Below, piece by piece: positions 16,413 to 24,715 of a DNA stretch of 35,029 nucleotides (positions are counted from its first letter, which is position 1; each line of letters starts with the position of its first letter). The stretch lies in the NCBI GenBank assembly GCA_903903635.1, contig CAIUZK010000207.1:1-35029 (forward strand), read 5' to 3'. A program made the position numbers and the translations under genes. The notes below the pieces were generated by a model. The model was given only the letters and a program-made list of their open reading frames with translations. It was not told the DNA's origin and did no database searches. Origin of the DNA: an uncultured Bacteroidota bacterium. Its GTDB lineage: Bacteria; Bacteroidota; Bacteroidia; Chitinophagales; Chitinophagaceae.

Positions 16413-17117
16413 TGAACCTGTTTGTGTTATCTTTTCATTTTGGATATCAGCCCATTTTATAAAACCGGAATAAATTGTTTGAATTCCCTCATTGCTAATG
16501 ACTAAAATAGGGAGTCTGGCTTTATTTTTCCTTTGTTTTAGCAGATCAAGCAGGTAGGTTGGAATGCCAGTGGATATAGAGATAAGTGTAACATAGATAA
16601 GAAGTAAAATGATAGTAGCAATATTTAACCCCATTGGCAATACAGCAGCTAATGCCAGTTCCAATCCATTTTGGAAGTTGTAAACTTTTGTGGTTTTGTA
16701 AATCTCCGTTTTAGCTGGCACCAGTTGATCATCTTTATAAATCTGTGGTGTCAATACTTGTTCATCAATTGCAGCCAGCCGGGTTTTTTCTTTTGTACTG
16801 CGTATTTCAAGCTTTGTTAAAAATGAATTTTCAGCATGAATAAATTTTTCTGCCAGCGCAGCTGATTGTAGCTCTTGCAGATTATCCACATGCTCAAACG
16901 CCCATATCCGCCACCTCGTAGTTATTATACTTTTGTAGATCTGAAAAATGAATAATGCTATAAGAATTCCGGTAAAAATATAAGACTGAGGTAGGAATTT
17001 ATGTTGAAGCAGAACTGAAACGGATAAGGTTAAAACAAATAAGAATGCCCGTAATGGATATTTAATTATCCAATCACCTCTTTTCAGGGCTTGTTCTACT
17101 GATATCCTTCCTCGCAC
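16389..17117 (-). CDS. Paralogue D of a four-member tandem membrane protein family (truncated)
   Basis: 242 residues, the last of four tandem homologues. It shares the N-terminal 'ISVEQALKRGDWIIKYP', two membrane segments (~20-40 and 43-62), 'TTRWRIWAFEHVDNLQEL' , an 'EIRSTKEKTRL' helix, a second pair of membrane segments (~148-175) and the start of the C-terminal domain ('LVISNEGIQTIYSGFIKWAD'). It then stops about 60 residues early because of a frameshift (see 16201-16412). The C-terminal domain may therefore be non-functional unless the shift is an error. The 50-bp gap to the gene before it and shared direction indicate one transcript with the two-component genes. The function of the family is unknown. 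Confidence 0.75.
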   Translation of the reverse strand: MRGRISVEQALKRGDWIIKYPLRAFLFVLTLSVSVLLQHKFLPQSYIFTGILIALFIFQIYKSIITTRWRIWAFEHVDNLQELQSAALAEKFIHAENSFLTKLEIRSTKEKTRLAAIDEQVLTPQIYKDDQLVPAKTEIYKTTKVYNFQNGLELALAAVLPMGLNIATIILLLIYVTLISISTGIPTYLLDLLKQRKNKARLPILVISNEGIQTIYSGFIKWADIQNEKITQTGSKIVVTIY

Positions 17118-17167
17118 AATTGCAATTTACTCAAATGATACCTGAAAACAAAAGCCAAGTAGAATTT

Positions 17168-18004
17168 TCAATTAGGCTTATTAATTAAGTGCCGTTGCCG
17201 GTATACATAAAGTACATGGTTAAGGTATCTTCTCCTTACCCCCATATTGAAGAGGTAGGTGGTATCCTTCCCTCCCGGATATTCAAATACAAAAACATAA
17301 TTGCGGCTGCGGCCCGAGCCTATGGCATTGACTGATGCATTATAAACTTCAGCCCATTTTATTAATCCGGTTCGCGGGGTGGTAATACCCTCCTCGCTGA
17401 TGATGAACAGGGGAGGTTTATTGCCGTTGAGATAATACAATTTTTTGGGCAGCAGTATTGCGGCAACTCCTGCAGTCATAATTACCCATCCTGCTGTTTT
17501 TGAGATCCATAAAGTAAACATGAGCCCAAACAACAGGGCTATACTGCCCAGTATCTTAAGTATCGGGAAGTCTTTATAGATAGCTACTTCATTGGGTAAG
17601 GTATAATCATCTGCGAATGTGGTCGGCTCTTTCAACCGTTCATTTATTTCTTTTAGTTTTTGTTTTAGTGCATCAGATTTGTATTCAAGAGAACTGAAAA
17701 GATCGCCTCCTTCCGAAAGAAAATCGTCTGAATCAATAGCCTGCTTTAGTTCTTGAATATCATTCACCTGTTCAAATGTCCAAACACGCCATTTGTTTAT
17801 CAGGAGGCTTTTATACAGCATTGATAATATCAGGCCGGTAAAATAAGAGGCAATAAAATAGACAAATAAATAAGGGGATCGCCTGCTGAAAACCATTAAG
17901 AAACCGGTAAAAAGAAAGAACATAAAGACGATGAACTGCGCCGGATACTTAAGCATCCGGTCACTTTTCTTTAGGGCTTTTAAAACGGTTATTTTCTCGT
18001 CCAT
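17168..18004 (-). CDS. Paralogue C of the tandem membrane protein family
   Basis: 278 residues. The start MDEKITVLKALKKSDRMLKYP aligns with the other three copies. Two membrane segments (~22-65) are followed by 'INKWRVWTFEQVNDIQEL', a soluble helical stretch with 'LFSSLEYKSDALKQKLKEI', a second hydrophobic pair (~150-185), and a C-terminal domain beginning 'LFIISEEGITTPRTGLIKWAE' and ending 'LNHVLYVYRQRHLINK'. That last domain, with a 'W-x-E' strand and an FxYPGG turn, recalls bacterial PH-like modules, but this is inference. It is the most diverged in the middle part. Spacing of 34 bp to the preceding gene supports the operon. Confidence 0.8.
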   Translation of the reverse strand: MDEKITVLKALKKSDRMLKYPAQFIVFMFFLFTGFLMVFSRRSPYLFVYFIASYFTGLILSMLYKSLLINKWRVWTFEQVNDIQELKQAIDSDDFLSEGGDLFSSLEYKSDALKQKLKEINERLKEPTTFADDYTLPNEVAIYKDFPILKILGSIALLFGLMFTLWISKTAGWVIMTAGVAAILLPKKLYYLNGNKPPLFIISEEGITTPRTGLIKWAEVYNASVNAIGSGRSRNYVFVFEYPGGKDTTYLFNMGVRRRYLNHVLYVYRQRHLINKPN

Positions 18005-18038
18005 TAGGTTGCGGCTATTTCATTATTCTCTGCCATTG

Positions 18039-18866
18039 TTAAGGCCATTGTTTATTGGCCTGATATCGGTTTCGGTAAATGTATAAGAGGTGATTTAGTT
18101 GGGAGGGTTTTACCTTAATAAAATTCAGGCTGATATTTTCCGATCCACCCGGATAGTCATAAGTGAATTGGTAGTAACCGTTTCTCCCGGTTGAAATATA
18201 AGTTACTTTTTCATTTTCAATCTCTGACCAGGTATGGAAATCAGCCGAAAAAGTACCAATGCCTTTATTGTTTATGGTTATTACCGCCTTCCCGATGTCC
18301 GTCCGGCTTCGCGTATAGCCCTTGTACAAAATACCTATTGCCGGTATCAGTATGATCAGCGTGAACCATGATATGAGATAGCCGGTTACCACCCCCAATA
18401 CAATTAAAAACCACCCACCCAGGTTCCATTCAATATAGGAATTGAATATCAGGGTTTGATTTGCTACACCCAGGTCATCAATAAAGCTTCTTTCTTCCTC
18501 TAAGCGGTTTTGAATGGCAGCGAGTAATGCCTTATCAGATTCGCTCCTGATCTCAAGTTTTTCCTGCCAGGAATTGTCTTCGTTGATAAGTTGTTCTGTA
18601 ATCGCAGCCCTTTTCAGCTCATGCAAATTATCTACACTGCTGAAAGCCCAGATGCGCCATTTGGTTGTCATTATGCCTGAGTAAAGAAGCCCCAGGCCCC
18701 CACCCAAAAGAACCCCTGATATTAGCCCAATAGCAGGATGTATTTTTAATAACATTGACAGAAATAATCCCCCAAACAAGAATAACGTGAAGACACATCG
18801 AATAGGATACTTAAGCATCCTGTTTCCCTTTTTTATTGCCTCATCAACAGTTATTTTCCCCTCCAT
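18039..18866 (-). CDS. Paralogue B of the tandem membrane protein family
   Basis: 275 residues with the full family architecture. N-terminal 'KITVDEAIKKGNRMLKYP' leads into two membrane segments (~22-40, 44-64). Then come 'TTKWRIWAFSSVDNLHELKR', the 'EKLEIRSESDKALLAAI' helix, a second hydrophobic pair (~150-185), and the C-terminal domain 'VITINNKGIGTFSADFHTWSEIENEKV' (given here in two overlapping motifs: ITINNKGIG and WSEIENEKV) with YDYPGGSE and 'LNHLLYVYRNRY'. It is the closest to paralogue A. Probably an inner-membrane protein whose soluble loop and C-terminal domain face the cytosol, though the topology is inferred. Only 43 bp separate it from paralogue A. Confidence 0.8.
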   Translation of the reverse strand: MEGKITVDEAIKKGNRMLKYPIRCVFTLFLFGGLFLSMLLKIHPAIGLISGVLLGGGLGLLYSGIMTTKWRIWAFSSVDNLHELKRAAITEQLINEDNSWQEKLEIRSESDKALLAAIQNRLEEERSFIDDLGVANQTLIFNSYIEWNLGGWFLIVLGVVTGYLISWFTLIILIPAIGILYKGYTRSRTDIGKAVITINNKGIGTFSADFHTWSEIENEKVTYISTGRNGYYQFTYDYPGGSENISLNFIKVKPSQLNHLLYIYRNRYQANKQWP

Positions 18867-18909
18867 AAACTACTTAAATATAAGCCTGGCTTTTACCGTT
18901 TTTGTCACA

Positions 18910-19752
18910 TCAATTTATTTTATGAGTCCACCTGTTGCGGTATACATACAATAAGTGATCAAGGTGCAAGGCTTTTACATCGAGGTGAGACAGGTCAATA
19001 GTTGCCGATCCGCCGGGATAATCGAATTTAAGAACATAATACTCTCTTCGGTTAACATTACTCTGCGCCAGCCCTTCGTTCCGTTTGAATATAACTTCCT
19101 CATTAGAAATATCCACCCATTTTATACAGCCGGTCATCATCGTTGTTAATTCTTCATTGTTTATGGTGATCATGGATTTCCTGTTCGATCTGCTTCTGTA
19201 CCTGGTCCAGAGGATCAAAGCTATTCCCGAAGACAAAATAACAGATGCCCACATATAGCTGATAAGGAAGTATGCGATTCCAAAAATAACAATGCCGATA
19301 CCTAAATTGTAGTAGGAATAGGAAGATGCATAGATATATGTTTCCCAGGGTACCGTCGGGTCATCTGTAAATATATCAGGCTTTGAAAATCGTTGTTGTA
19401 TTTCCGCCAACTTCTGTTTATCCGCTTCAGACTTTATCTCCAGTTTTTCCAGCCATGAATTATCCGGATAAATGATCTGTGCAGTTATTGCGGCCCGCTT
19501 CAGCTCGTGCACATTCGTTACCTGGCTGAAGGCCCATATCCGCCACCTGGTGGCAGCATAGCAGTAATAAATCAATCCGGGAATACTTCCGCTGATCCCG
19601 GCTAAAACAACTGAAATAAACGGATGCAGGCCTGCAAACATCAAACCGGCGGACACAACTATTAAAATGGCAATAATTATAGAAATGAATGGGATAGTTA
19701 CCATCCACCTTCCTTTCTTAAGCGCTGTTTCAACTGTTATCTGGTCACTCAT
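18910..19752 (-). CDS. Paralogue A of the tandem membrane protein family
   Basis: 280 residues from ATG 19752. An in-frame ATG at 19791 would add 13 residues, but the sister proteins all begin M-x-x-x-I-T/S-V (here MSDQITVETALKKG), which fixes the later start. The order is the same: two membrane segments (~20-58), 'TRWRIWAFSQVTNVHELKR', 'LEKLEIKSEADKQKLAEI', a second hydrophobic pair (~150-185), then 'ITINNEELTTMMTGCIKWVD', FDYPGGSA and 'LDHLLYVYRNRW'. It lies 40 bp after the response regulator, so it is the first of the four to be transcribed. Function unknown; the two-component link suggests an envelope or stress-related role, which is inference. Confidence 0.8.
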   Translation of the reverse strand: MSDQITVETALKKGRWMVTIPFISIIIAILIVVSAGLMFAGLHPFISVVLAGISGSIPGLIYYCYAATRWRIWAFSQVTNVHELKRAAITAQIIYPDNSWLEKLEIKSEADKQKLAEIQQRFSKPDIFTDDPTVPWETYIYASSYSYYNLGIGIVIFGIAYFLISYMWASVILSSGIALILWTRYRSRSNRKSMITINNEELTTMMTGCIKWVDISNEEVIFKRNEGLAQSNVNRREYYVLKFDYPGGSATIDLSHLDVKALHLDHLLYVYRNRWTHKIN

Positions 19753-19792
19753 TATTTTCCGTAAAATGTACAGTGAAGATAATTGAATCACT

Positions 19793-20440
19793 TTATATTA
19801 CACACTTGCCGCTCTTAATAGAATACACCGCAAGCCCTACACGCGTCTTCAGTCCGAGCTTATCAAAAAGTGCATCCCGGTAACCCTCAACCGTGCGCGT
19901 GCTGCAAAACATTTTCTCACCTATTTCCTTATAGGTCATCTCTGTGCAGCAATAGGTAAGAAACTCATTTTCCCGCTCACTGAATACTATTCCCGGCGTC
20001 TTGTTTGGCTGGTCGCCGGAAAGGCTTGAGAATATCTTGCTGGCGGCCCATTCCGGATAGTAAAAGCCCTTGGTAGTGAGTTGATCCAGTGCTTTATTGA
20101 GCTCAATAGGCTGAATGTTTTTCAGCAGGTAACCATTGGCTCCTGACTTGATCATTTTTATCAGCGATATGTCGTCACTCTGCATCGACAGGGCAAGTAT
20201 CAGTACTTCAGGATGGTGTTCCTTTATCCATTTGGCTGTTTCAAAACCATCCATAATAGGCATAGTAATATCCAGCAGCACAATATCAGGTATGTTCTTA
20301 GGTATCTTAAATTTATCAACAAGGGCCTTCCCGTTTTCTGCTTCATAGAGCACATGATAATTAGGGAAATTATCGATCACTCCGGCAATGGCTTTCGCTA
20401 TCAGGATATGGTCGTCTACGATTGCAATGTTGTAATTCAT
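19793..20440 (-). CDS. NarL/LuxR-type response regulator
   Basis: A 215-residue DNA-binding response regulator. The receiver domain (1-~120) has the acidic pair Asp9/Asp10, phospho-acceptor Asp57 in 'VLLDITMPIMDG' and Lys107 in 'GYLLKN'. The C-terminal LuxR-type helix-turn-helix (~148-212) reads 'FSERENEFLTYCC', 'MTYKEIGEKMFCSTRTVEGY'. Phosphorylation by the kinase encoded 1 bp upstream should drive DNA binding; targets probably include its own operon, but that is inference. The four paralogous membrane proteins follow directly on the same strand. Confidence 0.92.
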   Translation of the reverse strand: MNYNIAIVDDHILIAKAIAGVIDNFPNYHVLYEAENGKALVDKFKIPKNIPDIVLLDITMPIMDGFETAKWIKEHHPEVLILALSMQSDDISLIKMIKSGANGYLLKNIQPIELNKALDQLTTKGFYYPEWAASKIFSSLSGDQPNKTPGIVFSERENEFLTYCCTEMTYKEIGEKMFCSTRTVEGYRDALFDKLGLKTRVGLAVYSIKSGKCVI

Positions 20441-20441
20441 T

Positions 20442-21251
20442 TTATATACTGTTGAGTCGGTTATCTGGAATAAACAATTTCAGGGTTGTACCCTTATCTA
20501 TAACACTTGACATTGAAAAATCAGCTCCAATAAGTTCTGCTCGTTTCTTCATATTCATCAGCCCAATACCCTTTCTGGATTTGTTGTCTTGCTCGCCTTT
20601 TACAAAACCTATGCCATCATCCATGATCCCGATATCAAGCCCATCCATACTATGCTCAAAATTCAGTACTATGTTTCTGCATTTGGAGTGCTTAAGGCTG
20701 TTTTGCAAAAACTCCTGTATGATCCTGAGAATAAAGTTTTTTACAGTATTGGAAATTGAATAGTCGGATTCATTAAAACTGTAGGCCAATTTACAAATAT
20801 TCAGGTCATTTACCCTGCGGCATTCATTTTCTATCAATACTTTCAGCTCTTCAATCTCTACATTGGTATTGGTGAGATTTCTCGACAGGCTTCTTAATTC
20901 ATCAATAGATTCACTAAGTATCAACGCAATGGCCGAAATTTGACTGGTTTGTTCCGGAAATTTGTTTTCATAGGTCATTTTGTTGGCGTAAATAGATGCC
21001 AGTGTTAGTTTTTGCCCGATGTTGTCATGAATTTCCCGTCCTATATCCTGCATGGTCTGGTTCTGTATTTCCAGTTTTGTGTTCAGTATGTCCTGAAGAT
21101 GCTGTTCATTGATCAGGGCCTTTTCTTTTTCATGCACCAGCTTGCGCTTATGGTACTGAAATATGAAAATGATCATCCCGCCAATAAAAACCAATATTAT
21201 TAGTGTGGCCAGAATTGAGATCAGTAAGATTTGATATTTGTCTTCCCCCAT
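20442..21251 (-). CDS. Sensor histidine kinase without an extracytoplasmic sensor domain
   Basis: 269 residues: one membrane helix (8-31), a coiled-coil linker, a HisKA_3 dimerisation domain with His75 in 'GREIHDNIGQKLTLASI', and a HATPase domain with the N-box 'FLQNSLKHSK' (Asn184), DDGIG (211-215) and 'GIGLMNM'. It has no periplasmic loop or cytosolic PAS/GAF domain, so it probably reads its signal through the membrane or through the 7-TM protein encoded just upstream, whose gene overlaps this one by 31 bp. It should phosphorylate the response regulator encoded 1 bp downstream. Start at ATG 21251 gives the single helix directly. Confidence 0.9.
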   Translation of the reverse strand: MGEDKYQILLISILATLIILVFIGGMIIFIFQYHKRKLVHEKEKALINEQHLQDILNTKLEIQNQTMQDIGREIHDNIGQKLTLASIYANKMTYENKFPEQTSQISAIALILSESIDELRSLSRNLTNTNVEIEELKVLIENECRRVNDLNICKLAYSFNESDYSISNTVKNFILRIIQEFLQNSLKHSKCRNIVLNFEHSMDGLDIGIMDDGIGFVKGEQDNKSRKGIGLMNMKKRAELIGADFSMSSVIDKGTTLKLFIPDNRLNSI

Positions 21252-21886
21252 ATAAAGCTAAAAGTAAACATCAGATACATCGTAGAGTTAAGGCCATATA
21301 CTATATACTTGTAGGTATTCATCAGGTCATGGTGCTTAGGTCCCATCATGTTTAGCAAAGCATAAAACGGGAAACTTCCTAAATAAAAAAACAACAAACC
21401 AAGACTGACCCAAAATAGCATATTTTGGCGGAAAGTCATAATGTCGTCGCTGGTAACCATCTGTACAAAAAAACGGAGTATCAATATTAGCAGCAGCAGA
21501 TTGCCGATGGTGTAGGAAATGGAATCGAACAGATGAGTCTTCCTGCTGAAATAAAACTCATCGAAAACTATAGAAAGAAGGTAAATGATGATAAATAATG
21601 CGGGAAGTGTCTTTCGGCCAGGTTCGCGGGCTGAAAGATAGAATAAGGCAAAAAAGAAAATGAATTCTACAGGTATTTCAAAATACCTGTAGAAACTTAA
21701 ATTCACTTTAAGATTATGTGGAAAAAATACCATGAGGTAATACCCGAACAACTCGGATATTACCACAAAGACAAGGTACATCGAGAAATATTTCCAATAA
21801 GTGTTTTTAACCTTATAGAAATTGATCAGCCCGGTAATACAGGCCAGAATCTCGAATGATAATAATATTTTAAATGGTAATGGCAA
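21221..21886 (-). CDS. Seven-helix membrane protein, candidate sensor partner of the kinase
   Basis: A 221-residue very hydrophobic protein with about seven predicted membrane helices, beginning 'PFKILLSFEILACITGLINF' and ending in a short charged tail. It has no catalytic motif. Its gene overlaps the kinase gene by 31 bp, which implies coupled translation and fixed stoichiometry. Since the kinase has a single helix and no sensor domain, this protein is the most likely signal-receiving subunit; that is inference from gene order. It is preceded 45 bp upstream by the hypothetical gene at 21932-22453. Confidence 0.8.
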   Translation of the reverse strand: MPLPFKILLSFEILACITGLINFYKVKNTYWKYFSMYLVFVVISELFGYYLMVFFPHNLKVNLSFYRYFEIPVEFIFFFALFYLSAREPGRKTLPALFIIIYLLSIVFDEFYFSRKTHLFDSISYTIGNLLLLILILRFFVQMVTSDDIMTFRQNMLFWVSLGLLFFYLGSFPFYALLNMMGPKHHDLMNTYKYIVYGLNSTMYLMFTFSFIWGKTNIKSY

Positions 21887-21931
21887 GAAAATCTATTTTC
21901 TTCAAGTCTATGGTGAGGTTGGGAAGGTAAA

Positions 21932-22453
21932 TCATAAATCGAGCAAGCTTGCTCCGCAACTTTCCTGATAAGTGGTTGGCGCGTTCATCACTTCGGGCCA
22001 TGGTGGTGGTATCATTCCTCCATGGTTCATAGCTACCAGATCACCGCGATGCCTCACCCCAAAATCATAGGTGCCGGATACGACATTAAAGTCTGCATTA
22101 TTAAAATTGACGTCAAGTTTTGTGGGAACCAGAACAAGGGTAGCCATGCCCTTGTACTGAGCCATATTTGCAGCAGCAGCCGGGTCCACGGCTTGTATAA
22201 CAGGCAATGCATTGTCTATAATATTCTGTGAATATTCGCCGAAATAAAACCGGATTCCATTACCGCCCTTACTTTGAACATCGTTTATCAGACTAATGAG
22301 ATCAGACAGGCTAAACCATACGCTCCGGGAATCTTCCTTGATTGTTAGCCCGTTTTCATCCTGTAAGGAGATGCAATTATCATTTATGGCCTGCAAGTGA
22401 TTGTTTTTGTAGTTTTGGATAAGTTCTATCGCCGTTTCTACATTGATTCTCAT
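21932..22453 (-). CDS. Conserved-looking hypothetical protein, first gene of the two-component operon
   Basis: 173 residues, soluble, no signal peptide. The N-terminal ~75 residues are helical, with 'FSLSDLISLINDVQSKGGN' leading into 'GIRFYFGEYS', a strand-turn I associate with short Bacteroidota hypothetical proteins but cannot name. The C-terminal part contains Pro-rich IPPPWPE and a single Cys close to the end. The -7 element at 22489-22496 sits just ahead of it, so it heads the eight-gene transcript. Possible roles (signal ligand, cytosolic modulator of the 7-TM/kinase pair) are speculation. Confidence 0.65.
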   Translation of the reverse strand: MRINVETAIELIQNYKNNHLQAINDNCISLQDENGLTIKEDSRSVWFSLSDLISLINDVQSKGGNGIRFYFGEYSQNIIDNALPVIQAVDPAAAANMAQYKGMATLVLVPTKLDVNFNNADFNVVSGTYDFGVRHRGDLVAMNHGGMIPPPWPEVMNAPTTYQESCGASLLDL

Positions 22454-22488
22454 AATAAGTGCTTTTGTTGATTAAAAAATATTTCTTA

Positions 22489-22496
22489 CAAAAGTA
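22489..22496 (-). promoter_or_regulatory. -7 element TACTTTTG for the eight-gene two-component operon
   Basis: Exact TAnnTTTG on the minus strand, 36 nt before the ATG at 22453, predicting a ~30-nt leader. No comparable element is seen inside the 16201-22453 block, and gene gaps there are 50 bp or less, so this is the best candidate for the operon promoter. The remainder of the 464-nt interval 22454-22917 shows only the fbp terminator. Confidence 0.55.
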
Positions 22497-22855
22497 TTAT
22501 TTGTATTGATATTTTCTCCTTTCCTGTTTTCGATATATGTAATTTATATTAACATATGTCTGTTGATTCGCTACAGTATTGGGTTTTCGGTGGTATGGTT
22601 CCCCAAAATACAGTCTTTTAACCTGCAAAAAACCGTTAAATAACGGTATCGCAAATACGCTTTTAAACCCGCCGGAAATAGTTAATACCTCATAACATGG
22701 TATGCGCCAATACTTCAATTTTGCATCGTGGCGCTATAATATACTGTGCCTGAAAATTTGACTACTGCATAATAATAACCGATATACAAACTATGCACAA
22801 TACCGTGCCTAAAGCCTGTGCTACTGAAAACGCCTTGTCTCCATCTCTCCAAAAC

Positions 22856-22889
22856 AACAATGGCTGCCCATAATAAGGCAGCCATTGTT
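22856..22889 (-). terminator. Rho-independent terminator of fbp
   Basis: A perfect 13-bp stem, AACAATGGCTGCC with GGCAGCCATTGTT, 8-nt loop, begins 29 nt after the fbp stop codon. On the minus strand it is followed by GTTTTGG, a modest T-tract. Strength and placement make it a convincing terminator. Confidence 0.8.
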
Positions 22890-22917
22890 ATCTTAGGAAC
22901 GTTGATGAAATAAGTTC

Positions 22918-23940
22918 CTAAGCTACTACTTCTTTTTCCTGTACAAATTCCATTGCCTTGCTCACCATATTTTTCGAACCGATAAATATAGGAGTACGCT
23001 GGTGCAGTTCAGTAGGCGCTATGTCCAGTATCCTGCCTGTATTGCACATAGCAGCGCCGCCGGCAGCTTCCACTATGAACGCCATTGGATTACATTCATA
23101 TTGAAGGCGCAATTTGCCCTTAGGTGAGCTTTTATCAGCCGGATAGATGAAAATACCTCCCTTTACGAGTGTACGGTGAAGATCGCCTACCATTGAGCCA
23201 ATATAGCGGTGCGAATAGGGACGGCCCTGCTCCTTATTTATTTCCATACAATAATCCAGATAACCTTTCATACCATCGCTGTACTTGCTGGTATTGCCCT
23301 GGTTAAGCGAATATATCTTCCCGTTCTCCGGGCATTTTATATTGGGGTGCGACAGGCAGAATTCACCTATCGAAGGTTCAAGCGTAAATCCATTTACACC
23401 AATTTTGGTTGCATATACCATCATGGTGCTCGATCCGTATATTACATATCCGGCAGCCATAAGTTTATTGCCCGGTTGCAGAAAATCTTCTTTGGTACAA
23501 GGTTTGCCTATTTCGCTTACCCTGCGGTAAATGGCGAAAATGGTTCCTATAGGCGCATTCACATCAATATTCGATGAGCCATCCAATGGGTCGAACAGAA
23601 CAACATATTTTGAGTTGGCTGAGTAGGTATCTTCATAACACACATGGTCATCATTTTCTTCAGATGCAATACCTGCGCATTCAGTACTGTTCATGAAGAT
23701 GTTGATCATGGTATCGTTGGCATATACATCCAGCTTCATCTGCTCTTCGCCCTGAACATTGGTTGCCCCATGCTTGCCAAGAATATCAGCTAGTCCGGCG
23801 CGGCGCACTTGCTTATTGATTATTTTTCCTGCCAATCCTATATCACGAAGTAATGTTGACAGTTCGCCCGTAGCCTGCGGGAATTTCCTTGTTTCCTGGA
23901 TGGTAAACTCATCCATGGTTACTAACTTATTGTTTGACAT
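22918..23940 (-). CDS. fbp: Class 1 fructose-1,6-bisphosphatase
   Basis: The 340-residue gluconeogenic enzyme hydrolyses fructose 1,6-bisphosphate to fructose 6-phosphate. The metal site is clear: 'EENDD' (94-98), then DPLDGSSNID (117-126) with Asp117 and Asp120. The sugar-phosphate binding region follows with 'GGIFIYPADKSSPKGKLRL' and 'YECNPMAFIVEAAGG', which are class 1 signatures. Length is as expected. Monocistronic: a -7 element (23964-23971) precedes it and a strong hairpin terminator (22856-22889) follows. Confidence 0.95.
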   Translation of the reverse strand: MSNNKLVTMDEFTIQETRKFPQATGELSTLLRDIGLAGKIINKQVRRAGLADILGKHGATNVQGEEQMKLDVYANDTMINIFMNSTECAGIASEENDDHVCYEDTYSANSKYVVLFDPLDGSSNIDVNAPIGTIFAIYRRVSEIGKPCTKEDFLQPGNKLMAAGYVIYGSSTMMVYATKIGVNGFTLEPSIGEFCLSHPNIKCPENGKIYSLNQGNTSKYSDGMKGYLDYCMEINKEQGRPYSHRYIGSMVGDLHRTLVKGGIFIYPADKSSPKGKLRLQYECNPMAFIVEAAGGAAMCNTGRILDIAPTELHQRTPIFIGSKNMVSKAMEFVQEKEVVA

Positions 23941-23963
23941 TGTATGTAGATAATTATTTTACA

Positions 23964-23971
23964 CAAAATTA
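23964..23971 (-). promoter_or_regulatory. -7 element TAATTTTG for fbp
   Basis: Exact TAnnTTTG on the minus strand, 24 nt before the fbp ATG at 23940. A TTTAC sequence lies about 19 nt further upstream in the -33 position. Confidence 0.5.
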
Positions 23972-24048
23972 ACAAGAAGAATTGTAAACAGCGATTTATG
24001 ACCCCTGATTTTTGAATTAGCCGAGGATATTAGTTTAATAAAGAATGT

Positions 24049-24555
24049 TTATTCCGCATTTTGCTCCTGATCCTGCGTTTTAATTTGAACTTTGAACTTT
24101 GATAAATTGAACAAAGCGGGTAGCAGGAACAGCATCCCTGCAACAGGTAGGGCGGCAACGGTAACCCAATAACCAAATTTTGTATAAATGAAGGCCAATG
24201 GTTCCCAAAGCATAACATTTTCTTTGCTTCCGTTAGCCAGAGAGTTTAATTGCCAGATTATGTATATGGTTCCTGTAGAAAACAGGAATATGCTGAATTT
24301 TATATAATCCCTGTAATATTTTAACTGCTGCTCAGTTGTAGTATTACCCGGCTGCCTGTATGGCGTTGATTCCTCAACTGCTGATTTAGCAGCCTTAAAA
24401 AAAGTATAAGCTTTATAAGCAAAGATAAGACCGAGAATAACTGCGGCCCATTTCCCGAATTCATCGGTATCAACAAATAGCAGTAATCCTGCCACAAACA
24501 GTGTTAAGCCGGTAAAGGACCATGCCCGAAATAAGTAATACTGCCGTTTATTCAT
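24049..24555 (-). CDS. Four-helix membrane protein of unknown function
   Basis: 168 residues from ATG 24555. The frame is open to 24690, but the extra 45 residues are Cys/His/Met-rich and lack any family pattern, whereas MNKRQYYLFRAWSF leads directly into the first helix. Four hydrophobic segments (~8-28, 34-53, ~85-105, ~122-145) are separated by a charged loop containing ESTPYRQPGNTTTEQ. The C-terminus is Lys/Gln-rich. No known family. It is divergent from the lipoprotein gene at 24716 and lies 108 bp before fbp on the same strand. Confidence 0.6.
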   Translation of the reverse strand: MNKRQYYLFRAWSFTGLTLFVAGLLLFVDTDEFGKWAAVILGLIFAYKAYTFFKAAKSAVEESTPYRQPGNTTTEQQLKYYRDYIKFSIFLFSTGTIYIIWQLNSLANGSKENVMLWEPLAFIYTKFGYWVTVAALPVAGMLFLLPALFNLSKFKVQIKTQDQEQNAE

Positions 24556-24715
24556 AGGTTTGATGTTCCGGGCAAAAGACTTAAAAATACAATTTAAGTG
24601 CAAACTCACCATTATATTGTGCATCTGATTGACGTACATGATTACCCTTTTCCGGGGGGCAAACAATATATCATATAGTATTACCCGCATTTTTTAGCGT
24701 AATTTTAGATAATAC

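Noticed and set aside
16389..16430. Programmed -1 ribosomal frameshift in paralogue D
   Set aside because: The A-run is only five bases and its phase does not give a standard slippery heptamer (X XXY YYZ). An indel is simpler.
18910..19791. ATG 19791 as start of paralogue A
   Set aside because: The three sister proteins begin at the position equivalent to 19752.
22497..22718. 73-codon minus-strand frame
   Set aside because: It overlaps the start region of the operon promoter side, lacks any domain or ribosome-binding context, and looks like chance.
24556..24690. Longer start for the four-helix membrane protein
   Set aside because: The extra 45 residues are irregular, and the shorter start leads directly into the first helix.
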